This document shows, in pieces, positions 14,283-20,401 of a stretch of DNA of 22,256 bases. Every line of letters starts with the position of its first letter. Position 1 is the stretch's first letter. A program made the position numbers and the translations under genes. The notes below the pieces were generated by a model that was not told the DNA's origin, did not search any database, and saw only the letters and a list, made by a program, of their open reading frames with translations. Origin of the DNA: Syntrophaceae bacterium UBA6252 (GTDB lineage: Bacteria > Desulfobacterota > Syntrophia > Syntrophales > UBA6807); assembly GCA_002441265.1 (NCBI GenBank), contig DJVQ01000017.1, positions 1 through 22,256 on the forward strand. The letters run 5' to 3'.

Positions 14283-14618
14283 TCATTTCTCCCGCCCCTT
14301 CGGAATCCCCTCCGGAGGCGGGTGTTCCCGGGACGCCCCCGCCGTCGACCGGGAAACGGGAAGCGCGGCCGGGGCGGACCTGCGCCTGGCGATTTCCCGG
14401 AGGATCCGGTCGCCGGAAACCATGGCGCCGCAGGCCCTTCGATTGGAGTGGACGACCCTCCCGTTCATCCGGACCTCCCAGATGCCGTCGTGTCCTTCCA
14501 CGAGATCCGCGACGAGCCCGAACCTCCTTTCGATCCGCTCCGCCAGGCCGGCGGCGAAGGACCGAAATCCCGATTCGGCGCAGTAGATGATTTCCAGCCG
14601 GTCCCCTTCCCCCGTCAT
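14283..14618 (-). CDS. SelT/SelW/SelH (Rdx) family protein with CxxS in place of CxxC/CxxU
   Basis: A protein of about 111 residues with the thioredoxin-like Rdx fold: the strand LEIIYC, a long helix (SFAAGLAERIERRFG), then VADLVEGHDGIWEVRMNGRVVHSN and a closing helix ending ILREIARRR. SelW relatives have CxxU or CxxC at the end of the first strand; here it is CAES, keeping the first Cys and replacing the second redox residue by Ser (TCG). The last 27 residues are an extra Pro/Arg-rich tail. The ATG at 14618 is family-like; a GTG at 14657 overlaps the clsC stop and is an alternative. The stop overlaps an ATG of the next gene (ATGA), coupling it to the UGA-containing phosphatase. A redox partnership is possible. 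Confidence 0.75.
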   Translation of the reverse strand: MTGEGDRLEIIYCAESGFRSFAAGLAERIERRFGLVADLVEGHDGIWEVRMNGRVVHSNRRACGAMVSGDRILREIARRRSAPAALPVSRSTAGASREHPPPEGIPKGREK

Positions 14619-14644
14619 GGGCGTTTCGATCCCTTTCGCTCCGA

Positions 14645-16096
14645 TCACAGGAGCCACTCGATGGGCAGAGCCGACAACACGGCCACGGCGGCGCGCTTGC
14701 CGATACCCGTGCCGGGTTCCGTATCATGGCGTATTTCCTCCCCTGAACGCCGCTCCAGCCAGTACAGCTTCCCGGCGTCGGACAGGCGCACCTCATAGGC
14801 ATTGTCGGGAATGACGTCGTTGAACACGGCATCGACCCGCTGCGCCAGCGACGGGCTTTCGATGATGAATCCCGACTCGGTGTTCAGCGCCGCCGAGCGC
14901 GGATCGAAATTGAACGAACCGATGAATGCGCGCGACCTGTCCACCGAGAAGGTTTTCGCGTGGAGGCTTGCGCCTGAACCGCCCATCCGCCCGGGCCTCC
15001 GGATTTTCACGAAATACGGGGACAGGCGCTGCATTTCGTAGAGGGTGACGCCGGCCCGAAGCAGCCTCCTGCGTTTTTTCGCGTAACCGGCGTGCACGAG
15101 GGCCACATCCGTGGCTTCCAGGGAATTCGTGAGCACCCTGATTTTCACTCCCCGGGCGGCCCATGACGTGAACGCCCTCACGACGGCGTCCCTCAGGACG
15201 AAATAAGGGGATATGAGGTCCAACGATGCAGCGGGTTCGCCGATGATGTCCGCCAGCTGGCGGGTCAGAAACTTTTCCGGCGCGGCCCGTCCGAGCCCCT
15301 TTCCCGGGTCGTCGCTGACCATGCGCGTCGCCGCCCATTCCAGGTCCAGATTGCACCGAAGCAGGTCCTGGACGAACCCGGAACGGCGCAATGCGTTCAT
15401 ATACGCCCTGGCGGCCGGACGGCCTTCGATGAGCGACGCCGCCGACGCCAGCGCTTCGAGACGGCGGGAATCGGCCGGGGGCAGCACCCTGTCTACGGGA
15501 CGGGCCGACGCGCTGGTCCAGTAGCGGTCGAAATCGGCCGACACTTCCCCGACGACCGGACCCACGGCCATGACGTCCAGGTCGGCGAAAAGCGTTCCCT
15601 TTGAGACCCCGAAATATTCATCGCCCACATTGCGACCGCCGATGATCGTGGCCCGGTTGTCTGCGGTAAAGGACTTGTTGTGCATCCGCCTGTTCATCCG
15701 GGAGAAGTCGGCAAGGTAACCCAGTACCCGGGGCTTCCGGATCCTGAACGGATTGAACAGGCGGACCTCGATGTTGGGGTGGGAATCGAGCGCCGCCAGG
15801 GTGTCGTCGAGTCCTGACGTGTTGTTGTCGTCCAGCAGCAGGCGCACGCGGACCCCGCGGCCGGCGGCGGCATGGAGGGATTCGAACAGGAGCGTGCCCG
15901 TCATGTCGCCATGCCAGATGTAATACTGGACGTCCAGCGTCCGTTCGGCCGCCGTGGCCAGCAGCATCCGCGCGGCGAACGCCTCATGCGCCTCGAGCAG
16001 CGGGTGGATGCCCGTCTTTCCCGGATGCTCCGCAAGCATCGGCGTAACCGCTCTTCCGAGCGCCGTGGCCGCGGCATCGACTTCGGACAGTGCCAT
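14645..16096 (-). CDS. clsC: Phospholipase D-family cardiolipin synthase (ClsC-like)
   Basis: A 483-residue protein with two HKD motifs. The first is His139/Lys141/Asp146 in RRMHNKSFTADNRATIIGGRN, the second His379/Lys381/Asp386 in LHAKTFSVDRSRAFIGSFNFDPRS. The segments LDVQYYIWHGD, GVRVRLLLDDNNTSGLDD and SHPNIEVRLFNPF are close to E. coli ClsC (YmdC), which makes cardiolipin from phosphatidylglycerol and phosphatidylethanolamine. The length also matches ClsC (473). The ATG at 16096 is preceded by a G-rich ribosome site. The frame stays open to 16342, but that part shows no signal peptide or family similarity. The true start could still be 16174 or 16183. It is the first gene of a putative operon with the SelW-like and UGA-phosphatase genes. 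Confidence 0.88.
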   Translation of the reverse strand: MALSEVDAAATALGRAVTPMLAEHPGKTGIHPLLEAHEAFAARMLLATAAERTLDVQYYIWHGDMTGTLLFESLHAAAGRGVRVRLLLDDNNTSGLDDTLAALDSHPNIEVRLFNPFRIRKPRVLGYLADFSRMNRRMHNKSFTADNRATIIGGRNVGDEYFGVSKGTLFADLDVMAVGPVVGEVSADFDRYWTSASARPVDRVLPPADSRRLEALASAASLIEGRPAARAYMNALRRSGFVQDLLRCNLDLEWAATRMVSDDPGKGLGRAAPEKFLTRQLADIIGEPAASLDLISPYFVLRDAVVRAFTSWAARGVKIRVLTNSLEATDVALVHAGYAKKRRRLLRAGVTLYEMQRLSPYFVKIRRPGRMGGSGASLHAKTFSVDRSRAFIGSFNFDPRSAALNTESGFIIESPSLAQRVDAVFNDVIPDNAYEVRLSDAGKLYWLERRSGEEIRHDTEPGTGIGKRAAVAVLSALPIEWLL

Positions 16097-16356
16097 GGAC
16101 CCCCCCGTCCCTCGATCGACGGCAGGAAAAGAAGCGCAACAGGCATAAACGCGGCCGGGCAATGAATGAACCATACCGCGCATCCGCCTCACCGCAACGT
16201 AAAAAAACGGAGCCGCCGGCCGCCGCAAAAGATGCCCCGCACCGGTGAACCTTTCGGTACACGTGTCGGGATGACCCTCACGGGAGCGGCAGGTCCGCTC
16301 TTTCAAGGCAACGGCGTTCGAAACGCGGGCCGTCGCCGCCATGTTTCACGGAAATC
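16097..16356 (-). other. Long transcribed leader of clsC, no gene seen
   Basis: About 250 bases lie between the expected transcription start (near 16350) and the chosen clsC ATG. The region holds a minus-strand G/C-rich stretch followed by seven T (16207-16201), which looks like a weak terminator, but the stem I can draw is poor. No small ORF with a ribosome site was found. Confidence 0.35.
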
Positions 16357-16385
16357 AGTATAAGGAGATCGGCCCTTTGTGTCAA
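16357..16385 (-). promoter_or_regulatory. Near-consensus sigma-70 promoter of the clsC operon
   Basis: On the minus strand TTGACA (16385-16380) and TATACT (16362-16357) are separated by 17 bases. This is one of the strongest-looking promoters in the window and would drive clsC and the two genes after it. Confidence 0.75.
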
Positions 16386-16605
16386 TCGGTCCCGCCCGTC
16401 CCCGCCGTTCGATGCACCGGGACCGGGCGCCTTCCCCCCTTCCCGGCGCCGGGGAGGAGGGGATCAGGACAATCCGCGGCACTCCGATTGCGGCCGACCG
16501 TCACGATGCACAAGACATGTGCGTCAGGAATGAGAATGAAAGGAGGGGTACCGGCAGAACCGGCTCCTAATGCTTCAAGAAGTCATCCCGGGGAAATGGG
16601 GTTCG
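16386..16605. other. Intergenic region between the clsC promoter and the SHOCT gene
   Basis: No gene seen. GGCGCC repeats at 16426-16431 and 16445-16450 can form a 6-bp hairpin. It lacks a U-run, so no clear terminator for the SHOCT gene is visible. Confidence 0.4.
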
Positions 16606-16929
16606 TCAGCCCTTCAATTCATCCTTCATGCGGTCGAAATCTTCCTTGGAGATCTCCCCCTTTGCGTACCGTTTCTTCAGGATGTCCAGGGGCGTCTCGC
16701 CGGCGCCGGATTCACTCAGATTCCTGGACAACACCCGGACCACCAGGTAGATGACAACGATGATGACGATGATGAACAGAATTCCCATGAATAGTCCCCC
16801 CATCCCGTAACCCGCCATGCCGCCCCAGCCTCCCCGGTTCCCGGCCTGGTCCGTAAGGAACGGACAGCAGGAAAGCAGGCCGGCCGTGAGAAATATGCAA
16901 AAAAGGAACATCGACAAAGGCTTTTTCAT
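16606..16929 (-). CDS. SHOCT-domain membrane lipoprotein
   Basis: A 107-residue protein. Residues 1-21 look like a lipoprotein signal peptide ending LLSC (lipobox cysteine 21). A Gly-rich stretch, one strong membrane helix (about 46-67) and a C-terminal SHOCT module follow: TPLDILKKRYAKGEISKEDFDRMKDEL. SHOCT domains are short helical adaptors often at the C-terminus of membrane proteins, probably for oligomerisation; function unknown. AAAGGAG lies eight bases before the ATG. It follows the CDF-like gene on the same strand after about 170 bases and may have its own promoter. Confidence 0.85.
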   Translation of the reverse strand: MKKPLSMFLFCIFLTAGLLSCCPFLTDQAGNRGGWGGMAGYGMGGLFMGILFIIVIIVVIYLVVRVLSRNLSESGAGETPLDILKKRYAKGEISKEDFDRMKDELKG

Positions 16930-16992
16930 CCCGCGCGCTCCTTTCCCGGCGTCTTGAGTAACCCTTTACCCGGAATCGCGACTCCTTTTTTT

Positions 16993-17021
16993 CTTTTAAG
17001 GCCATTGCCCCGATCCGTCAA
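16993..17021 (-). promoter_or_regulatory. Possible promoter of the SHOCT gene
   Basis: On the minus strand TTGACG (17021-17016) and TAAAAG (16998-16993) are 17 bases apart. The -10 box is weak. The site lies in the gap after the CDF-like gene, about 65 bases before the SHOCT ATG. Confidence 0.35.
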
Positions 17022-17096
17022 GGAAATCGCGCCATGCAATCCCGACCCGGCTTCCCCCGGTCACAGGCGACGGAACGCTTCGCCCCAGACGAACCT

Positions 17097-18116
17097 TTAT
17101 GTCTCCCGAACGAGCGGTATGAGATGAAACAGCAGTTTTCCGAAATGCCCCCGCAGGCGCTCCTCGATCCTGCCTCGCAGACGGTCTATCTCTTCCGCCG
17201 TCGTGGAGGGGTCGAAGTAGATTTCGATCTGGATCAAACGGGTGCTTCCGCTCAACTGCGAATAGATGTTTCCGATCCCTTCGTACGCGTCGAAATCGGC
17301 AGTCAGCGCGTTCAGGATCTTGTACTGGTCCGTCTCCGGCAGCGGCATATCGATGAGCGACCTGAAATTCCCGATCAGAAGACCGACGGCACAGTAACAC
17401 ATGTAGGCGACGACCAGCACGGCGATGATCAGGTCGACGGCGATTTCGATTCCGGACCGTCCCGTTGAATACATCAGGGAACCGAACAGCAGTCCCGCCA
17501 GGATGGCAATGGTATAAGTTACCGTAACCTTCATGTTTACGAGGTAGGACTCGGTCATGGGCGAGTGGTCCGGATACCGCCTGCAGATCCGTGAAGCGAA
17601 AAACAGCAGCGAGACATCCCGTATCAACCAAAGGATCAGCATGACCTGGGCGGGACCGAAGTCGATTGCGGCGGGCGGATGGAGGTAGCGTTTGACTGCG
17701 GAAACGATGATCAGCAGGGCTCCCGGCATGACCAGGGCCGCATACAGAAAACCGGAGAAATTTTCCAGTTTCCCCGTTCCGTAAGGGTAACTGAACGAGT
17801 TCTGACGGAGGATGATGCCGATGGTGATCATGTTGAACAGATGAAGGACCAGGCTGGTGCCCGCATCGACGGCAACGGCGCTGATCGCCAATGAATTGGA
17901 GAGAATTCCCGCCAGAATGGTGAGGAACGTCAGCAGGATCAGGGTCGACAGCACCCAGAAAATCAGCTTTTTCAGATCGGAATACTCTTCCTTCTGATGG
18001 CTGTGCCCGCTTCGGACAGGTCCATCGATTCCGGACCGATGCCCGGTTGGCGATGTCTCAATGGGAGGAAATGCTTGCACCGCTTGCGACAACCGATCGT
18101 TCTCGTACGATGACAC
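17097..18116 (-). CDS. Divergent cation diffusion facilitator (CDF) homologue lacking usual metal ligands
   Basis: A 339-residue protein with six predicted membrane helices and a C-terminal cytoplasmic domain of the CDF type (EIYFDPSTTAEEIDRLRGRIEERL). Residues SNSLAISAVAVDAGTS... and YPYGTGKLENFSG match the CDF second helix and the HPYGxGKxE loop. Of the metal-site residues normally in helix 2 (D/HxxxD) only one Asp remains (VDAGTSLVL). Helix 5, usually HxxxD, reads VNMKVTV. Zinc or iron export by the classical mechanism is therefore doubtful. A GHSHQ segment precedes the first helix. GTG at 18116 is chosen because GGAGG stands six bases upstream; an open frame extends to 18212 without a ribosome site. 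It lies after the diguanylate cyclase gene. Confidence 0.75.
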   Translation of the reverse strand: MSSYENDRLSQAVQAFPPIETSPTGHRSGIDGPVRSGHSHQKEEYSDLKKLIFWVLSTLILLTFLTILAGILSNSLAISAVAVDAGTSLVLHLFNMITIGIILRQNSFSYPYGTGKLENFSGFLYAALVMPGALLIIVSAVKRYLHPPAAIDFGPAQVMLILWLIRDVSLLFFASRICRRYPDHSPMTESYLVNMKVTVTYTIAILAGLLFGSLMYSTGRSGIEIAVDLIIAVLVVAYMCYCAVGLLIGNFRSLIDMPLPETDQYKILNALTADFDAYEGIGNIYSQLSGSTRLIQIEIYFDPSTTAEEIDRLRGRIEERLRGHFGKLLFHLIPLVRET

Positions 18117-18330
18117 CGAAAACCTCCAGTGCGACAGCTTTCGTATATTCCGGACACTCCTCCCGATGCCGTTCACGGGGAGAATGGACCTTTTCCGATA
18201 CAACCGGATCACCGTGGAGGCTCGTCCGGTACTTTTTCACTTTCGAAATGAAAATTGGAGGGGATCCCTCTATTGACCGCCCGTCCTGATCCCGGCGTCC
18301 GTGACGCACATCGGGGAACAAACCCGCGGA

Positions 18331-19740
18331 TCACCGGTTCGATGGTTTTTGGGCCGACGACTCGCAGCAGACCCGGTCCTTGCCGTTCTTCTTCGCCTGG
18401 TACATGAACTGGTCGGCCCGGTCCACAAAAGCCCTCATGCCCTCTCCCGTTTTGTACTGGGCCACCCCGATGCTCACCGTCATGCAGACGTCCTTATCAG
18501 CTATCGGCGTAAATTTCTCTTTCTTGAATCTTTTTCGGAGTCTTTCCGCGGCCGTGATTCCGTTGGCGCTGGTCGTCATCGGCAGGAGTATCGTAAATTC
18601 CTCGCCGCCGTAACGGTAGGCGGAGTCCGCCTGGCGCAGCGTATCCCTGACCAGATCTCCGAATCGCGACAGGACATGGTCCCCCTGGAGGTGGCCGTAA
18701 GAGTCGTTGAAGGCCTTGAAGTCGTCGAGATCGAGGAGAAGAAGCGTCAACGGCTGTTCATAACGGTCCGCCCGATTGAGTTCCATCCGGAGCTGATTGT
18801 AAAAATGCCTTGAATTGTAGAGCTTTGTGAGGTCATCGACAATGCTGAGCTCACGGTATCGGTTTTCCCGTTCCGCAAGCGCCTCCTCGACCCGCTTCCG
18901 GTCGGTAATGTCCCGGATGATCGTGCAGTTTTTATTCTGGCCGTTTGCGTCGACGAAAGTGTTCGACGACATTTCCACGGGAAACTTATGTCCGTTGGAA
19001 CGAATCATCATGATTTCGGCGCTCGTTCTGCCTGCCCGCAATATTTCGCTCAGGACGTTCTGCAGGTGCGGGTCCGTCGCATCCACCAGACCGTCCCATC
19101 CGGCGGTTCGTATCTCCTCCAGTGAATGGCCGAACATCTCGCAGGCCGCCGGATTGGCGTCTAGAATGGATCTGTCCTCGTTGGTCAATAGGATCGCATC
19201 GAGGGAATGGTTGAAGATGGAATAATATTTTTCCTCGCTGACTTTGATGGCTTCTTCATATCTCTTCCTTCCCGTGATGTCACGGGATACACCGTGAATT
19301 CCTACCAGGTTTCCTTGATGATCCCGTATCCCGCGCAGCCTGTTTTCCGTCCACACGGTGTGACCTTCCTTGTGATAATACTCTATTTCCACCGTCATCG
19401 ACCTGTCCGGATCCGCCCCCCCATCGCGTTCCGTTTCCAGTTCCCGGACCAGGATTTCCACCGCCCTTGCGTAGGATTCCGGCGTCATGATGTCGATCGC
19501 ATCCAGCGCCATTCTCTCTTCCGGTGTGAATCCGAGTACCTTCATGATGGACGGACTCACGTAGGTGGTCTTCAATGTCAGGTCCAGCTTCCAGACGATA
19601 TCCGTCACCCATTCCGATAGAAGACGATACTTCTTTTCGTTTTCCCTGAGGACCACCTCCGTTTCCCTTCTCCTTGCGGCTTCTTCCTCGAGCAGTTTGA
19701 TTTTCTGTTCCAGTTCCTCATAGGCGGGTCTTTCGCTCAC
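18331..19740 (-). CDS. PAS-PAS-GGDEF diguanylate cyclase
   Basis: A 469-residue soluble signalling protein that should make cyclic di-GMP from two GTP. A short N-terminal coiled coil (LEQKIKLLEEEAARR) precedes PAS 1 (about 30-160) and PAS 2 (about 170-290), each ending with a PAC-type DITxRKR segment, then the GGDEF domain. The active site is intact: GGEEF at 378-382 and metal-binding DLDDF. The inhibitory I-site RQAD stands five residues before GGEEF, so product inhibition is expected. There is no membrane segment, so the PAS domains sense an internal signal. GTG at 19740 is chosen: GGAGG lies upstream, and the first possible GTG (19773) overlaps a TATATT that looks like the -10 box. Confidence 0.92.
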   Translation of the reverse strand: MSERPAYEELEQKIKLLEEEAARRRETEVVLRENEKKYRLLSEWVTDIVWKLDLTLKTTYVSPSIMKVLGFTPEERMALDAIDIMTPESYARAVEILVRELETERDGGADPDRSMTVEIEYYHKEGHTVWTENRLRGIRDHQGNLVGIHGVSRDITGRKRYEEAIKVSEEKYYSIFNHSLDAILLTNEDRSILDANPAACEMFGHSLEEIRTAGWDGLVDATDPHLQNVLSEILRAGRTSAEIMMIRSNGHKFPVEMSSNTFVDANGQNKNCTIIRDITDRKRVEEALAERENRYRELSIVDDLTKLYNSRHFYNQLRMELNRADRYEQPLTLLLLDLDDFKAFNDSYGHLQGDHVLSRFGDLVRDTLRQADSAYRYGGEEFTILLPMTTSANGITAAERLRKRFKKEKFTPIADKDVCMTVSIGVAQYKTGEGMRAFVDRADQFMYQAKKNGKDRVCCESSAQKPSNR

Positions 19741-20263
19741 AGGCCGTCGGTCCTCCGTTTGTTCAATATACACAATAACGTATTCAGGTTAACGGGACAG
19801 GTAATTCAATAACAGACGGTCTGCTTTCTTTTCTTCTACGGCAGTCCATCGATATCTCATGACAGATGTTACGTTAATTCGCTGGTTTTGCTTCAGGGCG
19901 ATGACCAGAGGGCAACATACCGCGAAATTCAAGAAATTACCACTGCTTCTTATGACTTTTTTTGATCATGATCATTCCCGATCCATAGCAGCGCACCCTC
20001 ATTCGATTCGTCTCATCGCATCCTTCAGGATGTCCCCGGGATCCATAACGTTCCCACCCGGAGGGGCCTGCCCGCGACTGCCGTGGTTGGCGCCTCCTGC
20101 CAACCGGTTCCACTTTTCCGCTTGATCCGGTCTTTTTCCCGGATCTTCAATAACGGCGCCCGTTTCAGGCCGCCCAGGTTCATGCCGGCGGGCGGCCGCC
20201 AACGATTCCCTGCCAATCGGGGGCCGTTTTCCGTTTCCAAAATTTCGGAGTATCCCCTGTATT

Positions 20264-20306
20264 GTCTTATAGTTATACCCTGGGCACGGCTCTTGCTCTA
20301 TAAGAC
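20264..20306. promoter_or_regulatory. 9-bp perfect inverted repeat upstream of the SpvB/FG-GAP gene
   Basis: GTCTTATAG (20264-20272) and CTATAAGAC (20298-20306) are exact inverted copies with a 25-base spacer. The left arm contains TATAGT, a possible -10 box, so the repeat may be an operator. If transcribed it is instead an RNA stem in the leader. Confidence 0.5.
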
Positions 20307-20332
20307 GGCGCACCCCGGTCGCGACCCTCTCC

Positions 20333-20396
20333 AAGGGGGGACCCCCTCCCCGAAAGAGGGGGAAGCGGCCCGGGGGAGCTCTTTCACAAAAGGGGG
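20333..20396 (+). promoter_or_regulatory. Competing G-tract/C-tract hairpins in the SpvB/FG-GAP gene leader
   Basis: A G-run (about 20333-20340), CCCCCTC (20342-20348), GAGGGGG (20356-20362) and the ribosome-binding AGGGGGG before the ATG follow one another. The single C-tract can pair with any of the three G-tracts. Pairing with the last one would hide the ribosome site. CCCCCTC/GAGGGGG alone forms a 7-bp hairpin with a 7-base loop. Confidence 0.4.
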
Positions 20397-20401
20397 GTTC
20401 C

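Larger units (their letters stand above)
19774..20401. other. Long intergenic region between divergent genes, rich in inverted repeats
   Basis: About 630 bases without a recognisable gene. Its left third is AT-richer and contains the 12-bp palindrome TGATCATGATCA (19963-19974). GGTTGGC (20085-20091) and GCCAACC (20099-20105) form a hairpin. The right third holds the leader structures of the SpvB/FG-GAP gene, described separately. Open frames here have no family features. The mixed base composition suggests decayed or inserted sequence, but no transposase or terminal repeat was identified. Confidence 0.5.
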
